From assembly GCA_025361565.1 (NCBI GenBank), contig JANYKN010000196.1:1-64000 (forward strand): a stretch of 64,000 bases of DNA. The letters are read 5' to 3'. The notes beneath the pieces were generated by a model, which saw only the letters and a program-made list of their open reading frames with translations, was not told the DNA's origin and made no database searches. Below, piece after piece: positions 18,757 through 27,386 of the stretch (positions are counted from its first letter, which is position 1; every line of letters starts with the position of its first letter). The stretch is from Bacteroidota bacterium (lineage in GTDB: Bacteria; Bacteroidota; Bacteroidia; Bacteroidales; NBLH01). A program made the translations under genes and the position numbers.

Positions 18757-19929
18757 ATGAAACAAACCATTATTATCATTTTTATATTGGCAGGAATGCA
18801 ATGGTTATCCTTTTCACAGGAACTAATATCAATTAAAAATGCATTTAGCTGCAATACTGCAATCGAAATATCAACATTAACCAAATTTGGTCCCACAAGC
18901 CCTCCAAAAGAAGTTAAAACAAAATCGACCGATAACCCGTTTGAACGTTCGCAACATCCTACCTGGTATAAATTTAAAATTGAAAAAGATGGGATATTAC
19001 TTTTTGATATAATTCCAATAGATCAGCTTGATAATTATGATTTTATCATGTATAAAATTGGATCGGGCGATTACTGTAACGATATTTCAATTGGGAAACT
19101 TGAACCAATTACTTCAAATATGAACAGAAATGATCCGGCGAATAATGGAATGACCGGATTATCGATAAATGGCACTCCGGAATCGTATAGTAAAGGAATA
19201 GAAGTTCTTAAAGGTGAGGAATATTTGTTGGCCCTGAACAATATGTATAAAGGGAAAGGACATACTTTGGTTTTTAAGTATCTCGAAAATTTTAAAGTAA
19301 GTGGTACTCTCGAATTTGTTGAAACCAAAGAACCGGTTAAAGCCGAGGTTTTTTGGACTAATCTCAGAACCAAAGAAACAACCTCTTCCATATTATCAAA
19401 TAAAGATGGTTCATTTCAATTGAAAGTGAGCGTAAGTACCGAGGCACACAGGTTTCCCGAGTATTTGTTATGGGCTTATGCCGAAGGATTTTATATAGCT
19501 GATACAATGATTGCCTCGAAAGATATTCCAAATCTTGAAAAGAATCCTTTTAGACTTAAATTGTACAAATTAAATAAAGGGAATAGCGATTTTTTACCTA
19601 AAATTTTCTTTGAACCAAATGATCAGCAAATTACACCTGAATCGTTGCGGGATTTGGAAAGAATTTTACGATTGTTACAGCAAAATCCAAATATTGAAAT
19701 TACGCTCGAAGGACATTCCAATGGTTTTTATCCCAGTACAGAAGTTGATAAAATTTTATCAGAGGGTAGAGCCGAAGTTGTTAAAAAATGGTTGATTGAC
19801 AATGGAATTGATGAAAAACGATTAACAACCTATGGTTTTGGTAGTGAAAAAATGTTATTTCCAATGGCTCAGGATGAAAATGAAGAAAGTATGAACCGTA
19901 GGGTCGAGATTTTTATTTCCAAATTATAA
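18757..19929 (+). CDS. OmpA-like peptidoglycan-binding outer-membrane protein
   Basis: A 390-aa exported protein. It has a signal peptide ('MKQTIIIIFILAGMQWLSFSQ'), a beta-rich middle part, and a C-terminal OmpA domain (about 285-390) with the usual blocks 'NIEITLEGHSNGF', 'LSEGRAEVVKKWLIDNGI', 'RLTTYGFGSEKMLFP' and 'NRRVEIFIS'. The domain binds diaminopimelate peptidoglycan and would tie the protein to the cell wall. The N-terminal part ('HPTWYKFKIEKDGILLFDIIP') resembles secreted beta-sandwich modules often found on Bacteroidota OmpA proteins. Confidence 0.85.
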   Translation: MKQTIIIIFILAGMQWLSFSQELISIKNAFSCNTAIEISTLTKFGPTSPPKEVKTKSTDNPFERSQHPTWYKFKIEKDGILLFDIIPIDQLDNYDFIMYKIGSGDYCNDISIGKLEPITSNMNRNDPANNGMTGLSINGTPESYSKGIEVLKGEEYLLALNNMYKGKGHTLVFKYLENFKVSGTLEFVETKEPVKAEVFWTNLRTKETTSSILSNKDGSFQLKVSVSTEAHRFPEYLLWAYAEGFYIADTMIASKDIPNLEKNPFRLKLYKLNKGNSDFLPKIFFEPNDQQITPESLRDLERILRLLQQNPNIEITLEGHSNGFYPSTEVDKILSEGRAEVVKKWLIDNGIDEKRLTTYGFGSEKMLFPMAQDENEESMNRRVEIFISKL

Positions 19930-19964
19930 TTTAAAGCTAGTACTTCGACAAGTTTAAAACGCAA

Positions 19965-20012
19965 GCGTGAACAAATACTTCATTCCGGAAATGGTGAGGT
20001 AATTGTTCGCGC
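19965..20012. terminator. Imperfect hairpin after the OmpA-like gene
   Basis: GCGTGAACAA (19965-19974) pairs with TTGTTCGCGC (20003-20012) with one G.T pair and a 28-base loop, followed by TTTTC. It is a possible terminator. Confidence 0.4.
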
Positions 20013-20131
20013 TTTTCATCATTTCGAAATAATTTGTACCAATTGCAAATATTAGCGCAATCTCCAGGCAAATCAAATCGTTTTATAAACCAAAATCTTT
20101 TACTTTATACAATTCAGATTAAATATGTGCT

Positions 20132-20932
20132 ATGAGAATAGTTGTAGTCATTTGTTTGTTTAACATACTTTTATTTCAAAATATAGCTGCCCAAGATAAA
20201 GATTCTGCTATTTTGCTGAATACTGCGTTTTTGAGTGATGAACAACTTTCATACAGAGTTGGTTATGGTTTAATAAAGGGAGGAGAAGCTTCTCTTGTGA
20301 TTAACACGGTGCCAGTTGGTGATAGTCAACTATTTCATATCACAGCTATGGCTAAAACTACAGGTGTAGTTGGCTCAATGGTTACCATAAAAGATATTTA
20401 TGAAAGTTATGTCGATATTGCCACCGGTTATCCAATAAAATCCATAAGGAACATTAGAGAGCATAATTATACTTCGTACGATGAAGTGCTTTTTTTTAGA
20501 GATCAAGGTTTTCTCAGAAGTATAAATTCAGGAGATCATCCTGCCCCCAATAATGTACTTGACATATTATCAGCATTTTATTTTGCACGTAGATACTTAT
20601 TTTCAAATGAAGTAAAAAAGGATGAAATAATTACTTTATACACTTTTTTTGATGATCAATTTTTTCCTATTAAAATAAAATTCAAAGAATTTGAAATGGT
20701 AGAAACGAAATTTGGAAAGGTAAAATGTCTGAAATTTGTTCCATTACTTGAAGATAATAAAGTCTTTAAAGAAGAGGATCAGTTTCAGGTTTGGGTAACT
20801 GCCGATAAAAATTTTATTCCGGTTAAAATCCGTGTTAAGTTACCAATTGGTTCATTGAAATGTGATATTATTGATTTTAAAGGCATTAAAGATGAAAATG
20901 GAGAATTGAATAGAAAATCAAAAACAAATTAG
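20132..20932 (+). CDS. DUF3108 exported protein
   Basis: A 266-aa protein with a signal peptide ('VVICLFNILLFQNIAAQ') and the DUF3108 pattern: 'FLSDEQLSYRVGYGLIKGGEASLVI', 'YESYVDIATGYPIKSIRNIRE', 'NVLDILSAFYFARRY', 'DKNFIPVKIRVKLPIGSLKCDIIDF'. Members are periplasmic beta-rich proteins of unknown function that probably bind a lipid. Here it lies between an OmpA-like gene and a nitroreductase, each with its own leader region, so no operon is obvious. Confidence 0.82.
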   Translation: MRIVVVICLFNILLFQNIAAQDKDSAILLNTAFLSDEQLSYRVGYGLIKGGEASLVINTVPVGDSQLFHITAMAKTTGVVGSMVTIKDIYESYVDIATGYPIKSIRNIREHNYTSYDEVLFFRDQGFLRSINSGDHPAPNNVLDILSAFYFARRYLFSNEVKKDEIITLYTFFDDQFFPIKIKFKEFEMVETKFGKVKCLKFVPLLEDNKVFKEEDQFQVWVTADKNFIPVKIRVKLPIGSLKCDIIDFKGIKDENGELNRKSKTN

Positions 20933-21086
20933 TAGACTTTTAAATCCTATTTTGATCCATAACTTTTTAAGTGAAAGATTACCTTTCGATCAGATTAGTT
21001 TAATAATTTTAATACACCTTCAGCTTTTAAAATCACAATCTTGTTGATTTTAAATCCTTTTATCGGCATCATTCGATTATTCTTTG

Positions 21087-21094
21087 TATATTTG
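21087..21094 (+). promoter_or_regulatory. Possible -7 box (TAnnTTTG)
   Basis: TATATTTG matches the Bacteroidota -7 consensus 81 bases before the preferred nitroreductase start. No clear TTG sits at the -33 distance, so support is limited. Confidence 0.3.
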
Positions 21095-21174
21095 GATACT
21101 ATAAAGTGAAAGAAAATATTGGAAATTATTCATAGAAAATTTGGACAACAAGAGTTTGATTGAAATTACACCTG

Positions 21175-21759
21175 ATGAAAAAATTAGCAACAACCAAATA
21201 TCCAGTAAATGAATTGATTAAAAGCAGGTGGAGTCCACGAGCCTTTTCAGATCATAAAATACCCAAAGACGTAATTTTGACTTTATTTGAAGCAGCAATT
21301 TGGGCTCCCTCCTCACGAAATGAGCAGCCTTGGCGATTTATCTATGGAGTTAAAGACGAAGGAGCTAATTATAAAAAAATTTATGATACGCTGGTACATT
21401 GGAACCAGCAATGGGCAAAATCAGCACCATTATTAGTGATGACAATTGCCAAGCGAAATTCAGAATACCACAACGAAGAAAATACTACAGCTTTATACGA
21501 TTTAGGCCAGGCTGTTGCAAATTTAAGTATACAGGCTACCGATATGGATTTGTTTTGTCATCAAATGGGTGGTTTTGAAAAAGAGAAGGCCAGAGATACT
21601 TTCAATATACCTTCAAATTATGTTGCAGTTACGGTTGTGGCCATTGGTTATTATGGTGATCCAGATAAATTGCCCGATGACATGAAAGAGTTGGAGTTAA
21701 AGGCAAGGAGCCGATATGATTTGGACAGGATAATTTTTAATGAAGATTTTAAGCCATGA
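21175..21759 (+). CDS. Nitroreductase-family FMN oxidoreductase
   Basis: A nitroreductase-fold flavoprotein of about 194 aa. The N-terminus has the classical FMN-phosphate segment 'IKSRWSPRAFSDHKIP'. The family pattern 'AAIWAPSSRNEQPWRFIY' follows, and the C-terminus has the usual 'VAVTVVAIGYYGDPDKLPDDMKE...RYDLDRIIF' form. It would reduce quinones, nitro compounds or similar acceptors with NAD(P)H in the cytoplasm. The track begins at TTG 21160; the ATG at 21175 is more likely. It converges with the aldolase gene across a shared hairpin. Confidence 0.88.
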   Translation: MKKLATTKYPVNELIKSRWSPRAFSDHKIPKDVILTLFEAAIWAPSSRNEQPWRFIYGVKDEGANYKKIYDTLVHWNQQWAKSAPLLVMTIAKRNSEYHNEENTTALYDLGQAVANLSIQATDMDLFCHQMGGFEKEKARDTFNIPSNYVAVTVVAIGYYGDPDKLPDDMKELELKARSRYDLDRIIFNEDFKP

Positions 21760-21767
21760 AATAAAAT

Positions 21768-21797
21768 AAAAAAGCAAGCACTTAAGCTTGCTTTTTT
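21768..21797. terminator. Bidirectional terminator
   Basis: AAAAAAGCAAGC-ACTTAA-GCTTGCTTTTTT is a 12-bp perfect hairpin with an A-run before and a T-run after. It can terminate both the nitroreductase (+) and the aldolase (-). Confidence 0.9.
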
Positions 21798-21839
21798 ATT
21801 GAATCGGAAAGTTTACCTTCTTTCCATAATATAAGAAAC

Positions 21840-22496
21840 TTACCCATTCACTTTTTTATAATCATCAAGGAATTGCTTTAATCCAATATCTGTTAATGGA
21901 TGTTTTAACAATCCGAGAATAGCACTTAACGGGCATGTTGCAACATCGGCACCGGCTTCAACACATTGTATAATATGCATAGTGTGCCTTATCGAAGCTG
22001 CCAATACCTGGGTTTCAAATTGATAAAAATTGAACATTTCAACAATTTTTGATATTAGTTCGATACCATCAGTAGATGTATCGTCAAGCCTGCCAATAAA
22101 TGGTGAAACATAAGTAGCACCGGCTTTTGCTGCCAACAAAGCTTGACCTTGATTAAATACCAGAGTGCAGTTGGTTTTTATCCCAATTGATGAAAGAAAT
22201 TTGATGGCTTTTATGCCTTCTTTAATTGCCGGAACTTTAACAACTATTTGTGGATGCAGGGCCGCTAAATCCTGACCTTCTGTAATCATCCCGTCATAAT
22301 CGGTCGAAATGACTTCAGCACTCACATCTCCATCAACAATTTCGCAGATTTTTAAATAATGGTTTTTTATGTTTTCTTTACCTTTAATCCCTTCTTTGGC
22401 CATCAATGAAGGATTGGTAGTAACACCATCCAAAATACCAAGGTCTTGTGCTTCCCTTATTTGGTCCAGATTTGCTGTATCGATAAAAAATTTCAT
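21840..22496 (-). CDS. fsa: Fructose-6-phosphate aldolase / transaldolase-like
   Basis: A 218-aa class I aldolase of the TalC/Fsa group: '[36 protein letters not shown]', Schiff-base lysine 87 in '[12 protein letters not shown]', and '[16 protein letters not shown]'. It either splits fructose-6-phosphate to dihydroxyacetone and glyceraldehyde-3-phosphate or acts as a short transaldolase; the sequence alone does not separate these. The length is exactly that of the family. It lies downstream of the SRP RNA on the same strand. Confidence 0.9.
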   Translation of the reverse strand: MKFFIDTANLDQIREAQDLGILDGVTTNPSLMAKEGIKGKENIKNHYLKICEIVDGDVSAEVISTDYDGMITEGQDLAALHPQIVVKVPAIKEGIKAIKFLSSIGIKTNCTLVFNQGQALLAAKAGATYVSPFIGRLDDTSTDGIELISKIVEMFNFYQFETQVLAASIRHTMHIIQCVEAGADVATCPLSAILGLLKHPLTDIGLKQFLDDYKKVNG

Positions 22497-22628
22497 AGGT
22501 GTAGAAATAATTAGTTATAGAAGTACTTCGAAATAGAAATAATAATCAATATTCAATTATTGATTGTTAAATATACGAAAAAATCGAGAAGTGTAATCGG
22601 AATTATTAAGAATGGATGGAAATAAAAA

Positions 22629-22730
22629 GTGGGTAAGCTACTTATATCGCACCGCTACAACCACCTACCCTTGCTACCTTCCGGTCCTGGGGGAGTTCAG
22701 TAGGAGCTGGTCGTATAAGACTTACCCGGC
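22629..22730 (-). ncRNA. ffs: Signal recognition particle RNA (small bacterial type)
   Basis: The minus strand carries the universally conserved SRP domain IV core 'CAGGACCGGAAGGTAGCAA', with the GGAA-type apical loop and symmetric internal loop. It is enclosed by a long helix whose ends pair as CTTACCC/GGGTAAG (22721-22727 with 22631-22637). The transcript ends in a T-run (ACTTTTTATT). It scaffolds Ffh for co-translational membrane targeting. A near-consensus promoter lies directly upstream. Confidence 0.95.
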
Positions 22731-22731
22731 A

Positions 22732-22762
22732 CAAAAGTAACAATTCTTTTTTTTACTCCAAA
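22732..22762 (-). promoter_or_regulatory. Promoter of the SRP RNA (TTTG-N19-TACTTTTG)
   Basis: On the minus strand TTTG (22762-22759) and TACTTTTG (22739-22732) are separated by 19 bases, matching the primary sigma consensus of Bacteroidota (TTTG-N19-TAnnTTTG). The predicted transcript start coincides with the 5' end of the SRP RNA, which supports both calls. Confidence 0.75.
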
Positions 22763-22838
22763 TTTTATTGAATAATAAAGTATAATTCTTTACTTTGTGC
22801 AATCAAATGCTCTAATCTATAACCAAATTTTTAATATT

Positions 22839-23378
22839 ATGGAAGAAAATAAATCTAGTATGTGGAAAAATGCCCTCAATTGGGGTGTTATTATGGGAAT
22901 CGTTTTAATTATCTATTATCTGCTCATGTTCTTTCTCGAACTCAACCTCCAAAAATGGGTTGGATATGTTAGTTATGTTTTTTTGATTGCGGTTCTGATA
23001 GTCGCAACTATTAATTATCGTGATAAAACTCTTGGAGGAGTTATAACATATGGACAAGCACTTGGTTTTGGGGTGATCTTGATGCTATTTGCCTCAATAA
23101 TTTATGCAATTTTCTTTTATATTTTTGCAGTTTATATTGACCCTGAATTTATAAATAAAACCCTGGCTATGGTTGAAGAAGAATATACTAAAGCCGGTCT
23201 TACTGATGAACAAATTGAAGCAGCTTTGGGAATGGTGAAAAAATTCATGTCACCAATTTTAATAAGTCTCATTTCTATTCCTACATATGTATTTATGGGT
23301 TTAATTTTTTCATTAGTTACCTCTGCATTTCTTAAAAAAAATGCACCTGAAATTCATTTTAACGAAGAACAATCATAA
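22839..23378 (+). CDS. DUF4199 membrane protein
   Basis: About 179 aa with four membrane segments ('WGVIMGIVLIIYYLLMFFLEL', 'VGYVSYVFLIAVLIVATINY', 'YGQALGFGVILMLFASIIYAIFFYIF', 'LISLISIPTYVFMGLIFSLVTSAF') and the DUF4199 pattern 'RDKTLGGVITYGQALGFG'. The function is unknown; the family is essentially confined to Bacteroidota. The track's GTG start at 22797 falls inside what looks like its own promoter (TTG at 22768, TACTTTG at 22791), so the ATG at 22839 is the start. A GT2 gene follows 155 bases later. Confidence 0.8.
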   Translation: MEENKSSMWKNALNWGVIMGIVLIIYYLLMFFLELNLQKWVGYVSYVFLIAVLIVATINYRDKTLGGVITYGQALGFGVILMLFASIIYAIFFYIFAVYIDPEFINKTLAMVEEEYTKAGLTDEQIEAALGMVKKFMSPILISLISIPTYVFMGLIFSLVTSAFLKKNAPEIHFNEEQS

Positions 23379-23533
23379 TCAGTGACTGGAAAAATAGGAA
23401 TTAGACTGGATATTATGAATTTGCGAATTGAATGCGATAATTGGCAAACTTGTCATTAAACAATATTCGATTTTTCACTTTATGAAATCTAAACGTATTT
23501 ACTTATAAATCATAGAATTAAATTGTATAAATA

Positions 23534-24466
23534 ATGGATATATCCCTTGTAATTTCTATTTACAACGAAGAAGAATCACTTAAAGAACTGATGGACTGGA
23601 TTGCAAAAGTAATGCAGTCCAATCAGTTTACTTATGAATGTATAATGATTGATGATGGTAGTACAGATAAATCGTGGGATATTATCTGTGATTTAAAAAG
23701 AACTCATCCCGAAATTGTTGGAATAAAATTTAGGAAGAACAATGGCAAATCGGCTGCCATGTATTGCGGTTTTGAGGCTGCTAAAGGCGATGTTATTATT
23801 ACTATGGATGCAGATTTGCAGGACAGTCCTGAAGAAATCCCAGATCTTTTCCGAATGATTAAGGAAGAGGGGTTTGATTTGGTTTCGGGCTGGAAGAAAA
23901 AGAGGCACGATCCCATTTCTAAAACACTTCCCAGCAAATTTTACAATTGGACGGCACGCAAGGTTACCGGTATTTATTTGCATGATATGAACTGCGGATT
24001 GAAAGCCTACCGTAACAAAGTAGTTAAAAGTATTGAAGTATTTGGCGATATGCACAGGTATATTCCTGTATTGGCCAAACATGCAGGCTACAAGAAAATT
24101 GGCGAAAAAGTAGTTGCACACCAAGCACGCAAATATGGTTATAGTAAATTCGGCCTTTCACGCTTAGTTACCGGATATCTGGATTTGTTAACTGTTGTGT
24201 TTATTTCGAAATTTGGGAAAAGGCCCATGCATTTTTTCGGTACTTTGGGTTCGCTTTTTTTCCTGATTGGATTGATAATACTATCCTATCTTACTTATGA
24301 AAAAGTATTCTTTCATCAGTATCAAATGACAGACAGGCCTCTTTTTTATCTTGGTTTATTGGCCGTAATGTTTGGAACGCAGCTTTTTTTGACAGGTTTT
24401 ATTTCAGAATTAACTTCAAGAAGTTCGTCTGACAGGAACCTATATAAAGTTGAAGAAAGGATTTAG
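23534..24466 (+). CDS. GT2 glycosyltransferase with two C-terminal membrane helices
   Basis: A 310-aa GtrB/dolichol-phosphate-mannose-synthase-like enzyme. The GT-A domain shows 'DISLVISIYNEEESL', 'IMIDDGSTDKSWDI', the DxD box 'ITMDADLQDSPEEIP' and 'DMNCGLKAYR'. Two membrane helices near residues 233-255 and 272-294 anchor it to the inner membrane. It would load a sugar onto undecaprenyl phosphate or a similar carrier. The DUF4199-GT2 order looks like a conserved pair in the phylum (from general knowledge). A repeat-rich gap follows. Confidence 0.88.
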   Translation: MDISLVISIYNEEESLKELMDWIAKVMQSNQFTYECIMIDDGSTDKSWDIICDLKRTHPEIVGIKFRKNNGKSAAMYCGFEAAKGDVIITMDADLQDSPEEIPDLFRMIKEEGFDLVSGWKKKRHDPISKTLPSKFYNWTARKVTGIYLHDMNCGLKAYRNKVVKSIEVFGDMHRYIPVLAKHAGYKKIGEKVVAHQARKYGYSKFGLSRLVTGYLDLLTVVFISKFGKRPMHFFGTLGSLFFLIGLIILSYLTYEKVFFHQYQMTDRPLFYLGLLAVMFGTQLFLTGFISELTSRSSSDRNLYKVEERI

Positions 24467-24780
24467 TTTTAGAAACTAGTTATTAGAAATTGGAAATTAG
24501 TAAGTAGTGTCACTCTTTAAACTCTGAAAAACTTCAAAAATGAAAATATTTTAGCCACTGATTGCCTTTGGCGAGATCGCTTCGCTTAGTTCACAGATTA
24601 TCTCAGATAAAAATTATTAAAATCTGTGGCAATTATTTACTTTAGGGATGGACACTAAAAGAAATTAGTAATTCGGATGCGGTGGCCAAAAGTCGACAGA
24701 TATTAGACATTTGATTACCTATTCACTCATTCATACATTTATGCAATCACTCATTCATATATTCACTCATTGAATAAAAG
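24467..24780. repeat. Gap of mixed short repeats
   Basis: No gene. It holds a 'GAAATTGGAAATTAG' stretch (24487-24503), an inverted repeat GCCACTGATT (24554-24563) / AATCTGTGGC (24621-24630) with one mismatch, and a run of ATTCACTCATTCATA-like units (about 24716-24775). Related units recur at 29966-30135. Confidence 0.6.
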
Positions 24781-26511
24781 ATGCGCAAGTTGTTTTCACA
24801 TTTTTCCGATTTAGTTATACTACTTGCAGTTGTTGTTTTGCTGTTTACCATTGGAAGAGCGTTTTTTTATTTTAACTTTAGGCATAGCTTTGATGGTTTT
24901 GATAATGCTCAAGTTTTGAAAGCTTTTTTATCGGGTTTTGAGTTTGATTTAAAAGTGGTTTTGATGGTAAATTCCATTTTTATTTTGCTTTTTTTTATTC
25001 CATTTAAATTATACAATACTGTATTTTACCTTTCCATTTTAAAATTTATTTATTTTACTTCAAATTCAGCAGCTTTGCTATTTAATTTGCTTGATGTTAA
25101 TTCTTTTGCACACAGCGGAATGCGAATGAGCATTGTCAATTTTAAGGTTGAAATACTGAGAATGTATCATGAATTGATTGTATTTGATATATTGCTAAAA
25201 AGCAATATTGTGATATTGATTTGTTTCATCATTTTTTTAATCATCCTTTGGAATTTACTAGATCTTGTCCAAAAACGCGATTTCGAGGATAAACCGATAA
25301 AAAGAAATTATGTCATTTTTTCTTTTATACTGCTCTGTTTATACGGATGGTTTTCTTATGGATTTATTACTGATAAAGGAGAATGGCTTGCACAGCTATA
25401 CAAGGATGCAGACCGGAAAATTGCACCATTGGTAATGAACAACCCTTATTTGTTTTTATCGTCGGCTAAAAATTGGGATAGTGAGGAAAATGAATATTGG
25501 GATTTTGTTGAATTTCAATCCGAAAGGAAATATAATGCATTAAAAAGCAGTCCAATTCATCATATCTGTATTTTATTTATTGACTCAAATGATTCTTTGG
25601 CACATAAATATTCACCTGATCTTAATGCATTAAACAATCAAACCAAGGCTTTTGAATTCAATGTTTTACAATCGGGTTGTCAATCAATTGATAGGTATTT
25701 GGACGAAACTTTATTGTCGATTCCTTCAATTTTGCCAGTTGATTTTTACCAATCGGTTTATTCGTTGAACAATTTTGAAAGCCTGCCCCAAATACTCGAA
25801 AAGAATTTATTCATTACCAATTTATTTTCTATCGGTTACGACAAAAAACAAATACGCATCATTAAAAATTTTCATGGGTTTAAAAATTATATCATGCTTG
25901 ATTCAATTGAGGACGATGAATCAAAAGTGAATTCAATAATTTTTAAAGATTTCGATTCGAATGGGAGTAAGAAAACATTGGATGTTATTCTTATTCAAAA
26001 TGCAGCTAAAAATGTTTCAGAATCTATTTTAGATGCTTATTTAAAAGCAATTAAAAATGATGGTTTAGCTTTTGTTTATTACATTCCCAAACCAAATCAT
26101 GAGCAAAAAGCATTGTTGATTGAATCCATGAAGCTTTATATGCCTGATAATCTCACTTTTTATAAACCTGTAGAAGAAGTAATTGCCCAATGTTTGGATA
26201 TTAAACCTACCATTTTGCATTATCTTAATCAGCGAACAGCATTTATAGCCTATGGTTCCAGTTTATTTGCCAACGAAGAAAAGTTGATTTTTACTACAAA
26301 TGGATTAAATAGTTACAGTTTGCTCAAAGATAGTTTGTTGTTGAATTATTCAAACAATGAAACTAAAAGCATCCAACTTTTAAAAAACAAGCAATTTTTA
26401 AAAGAGGATTTTAAAGATTCACTTGCTGTTGAAAAGATTGACCTCGAAAACAAGATACATTCCATTTTCCAGAATTTTGAATATAGGGTTGAGGGGAATA
26501 AGATGAAGTAG
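24781..26511 (+). CDS. LtaS/sulfatase-superfamily-like membrane protein, catalytic domain degenerate
   Basis: A 576-aa protein. The N-terminal 210 residues have five hydrophobic segments arranged as in Bacteroidota LTA-synthase-family proteins ('FEFDLKVVLMVNSIFILLFF', 'LLFNLLDVNSFAHSGMR'). The soluble half keeps outlying landmarks of that family: a beta strand ending in an acidic residue ('HICILFIDSND', about 262), 'QSIDRYLDETLLSIPSIL' (where active members have the Ser/Thr nucleophile), and a C-terminal 'DIKPTILHYLN...AYGSSLF' block. The metal-binding Asp-His motif that should precede that block is absent. It may be a pseudoenzyme or a diverged transferase. The assignment is by pattern only. 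Confidence 0.6.
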   Translation: MRKLFSHFSDLVILLAVVVLLFTIGRAFFYFNFRHSFDGFDNAQVLKAFLSGFEFDLKVVLMVNSIFILLFFIPFKLYNTVFYLSILKFIYFTSNSAALLFNLLDVNSFAHSGMRMSIVNFKVEILRMYHELIVFDILLKSNIVILICFIIFLIILWNLLDLVQKRDFEDKPIKRNYVIFSFILLCLYGWFSYGFITDKGEWLAQLYKDADRKIAPLVMNNPYLFLSSAKNWDSEENEYWDFVEFQSERKYNALKSSPIHHICILFIDSNDSLAHKYSPDLNALNNQTKAFEFNVLQSGCQSIDRYLDETLLSIPSILPVDFYQSVYSLNNFESLPQILEKNLFITNLFSIGYDKKQIRIIKNFHGFKNYIMLDSIEDDESKVNSIIFKDFDSNGSKKTLDVILIQNAAKNVSESILDAYLKAIKNDGLAFVYYIPKPNHEQKALLIESMKLYMPDNLTFYKPVEEVIAQCLDIKPTILHYLNQRTAFIAYGSSLFANEEKLIFTTNGLNSYSLLKDSLLLNYSNNETKSIQLLKNKQFLKEDFKDSLAVEKIDLENKIHSIFQNFEYRVEGNKMK

Positions 26512-26669
26512 TAGTCATTCGCAGTAATCTGAATCTAATTACAATTGATTTATAGTACTTTACTTATTGCTAAATACTTATTATTTCCAAAAAATTATAC
26601 CGACTAAGACAAAATTCCTTTGTGATTTGAATCAATCCATTTTTTTCCTAATTTTATCCGAAAAAGCAT

Positions 26670-27194
26670 ATGGCTAAAATAATCATTTACATCGCGCAAA
26701 GCCTCAATGGAAAAATAGCCTACGAAAATGGCTCTGTGGATTGGCTCGGCCCTTATGATTCCGAAGATTATGGTTATCATCAATTCTTAAATACAATAGG
26801 TGTGGTGTTGATGGGCAATAAAACCTACCAACAAGTTTTGACTTTTGGCGATGAATTTCCGTACAAGAATAAGCAGGTATATGTTTTTACCAGAAATAAG
26901 TCATTGGTTAAAGACGAAAATGTATCGTTTGTTTCAGAAAATATTGTTGGATTTGTGGCCGATCTAAAAAAATCAAGCCAATCGGATATTTGGCTGGTTG
27001 GGGGTGGCGAAATAATAACCTATCTGCTCGATAAACAGCTTGTTGATGAATTACAGGTGTTTACCATTCCCGTTATTCTGAAATCAGGTATTGGGCTTTG
27101 TAATACTTTGGACACCGATAAAAACCTGAAACTTGTTTATACCAAGTCCTTTAATAATGGAGTAGTTGAAAATTATTACGAAATAGTTTATTGA
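26670..27194 (+). CDS. DHFR/RibD-C-like reductase
   Basis: A 174-aa protein of the dihydrofolate reductase / RibD C-terminal fold: 'IIIYIAQSLNGKIAYENGSVDWL', 'GVVLMGNKTYQQVL', 'VYVFTRNK', 'DIWLVGGGEIITYLLDKQLVDELQVFTIPVIL'. It is expected to be an NADPH-dependent reductase with unknown substrate; this clade (YyaP/YwjB-like) is distinct from folate-pathway FolA. Monocistronic. An 83-bp inverted-repeat element begins 6 bases after its stop codon. Confidence 0.85.
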   Translation: MAKIIIYIAQSLNGKIAYENGSVDWLGPYDSEDYGYHQFLNTIGVVLMGNKTYQQVLTFGDEFPYKNKQVYVFTRNKSLVKDENVSFVSENIVGFVADLKKSSQSDIWLVGGGEIITYLLDKQLVDELQVFTIPVILKSGIGLCNTLDTDKNLKLVYTKSFNNGVVENYYEIVY

Positions 27195-27199
27195 GATTT

Positions 27200-27282
27200 A
27201 AACCTGCCAGCTTTCTTTTTATAGAATGATGTTGATTTGATAAAATCCTATACTTTGCTTTTATTTTAAAGCTGGCAGGTTT
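27200..27282. repeat. 83-bp inverted-repeat element, copy 1
   Basis: Perfect 15-bp terminal arms AAACCTGCCAGCTTT / AAAGCTGGCAGGTTT enclose 53 bases that contain TATAGAAT about 20 bases in. Copy 2 at 39238-39320 has the same total length, related arms and the same internal octamer. Confidence 0.7.
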
Positions 27283-27338
27283 TCGAAATAAAATAGCAAT
27301 TGCCCTTCATACGAATTTTCACATCCATCGAATTCTTT

Positions 27339-27346
27339 TAATTTTG
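27339..27346 (+). promoter_or_regulatory. Possible -7 box (TAATTTTGC)
   Basis: TAATTTTG followed by C matches the Bacteroidota -7 consensus 41 bases before the radical SAM start codon. The -33 region has no clear TTG. Confidence 0.35.
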
Positions 27347-27386
27347 CGGTTCATTCATTAGCGGATTAAATATGCAATTGTAAATT

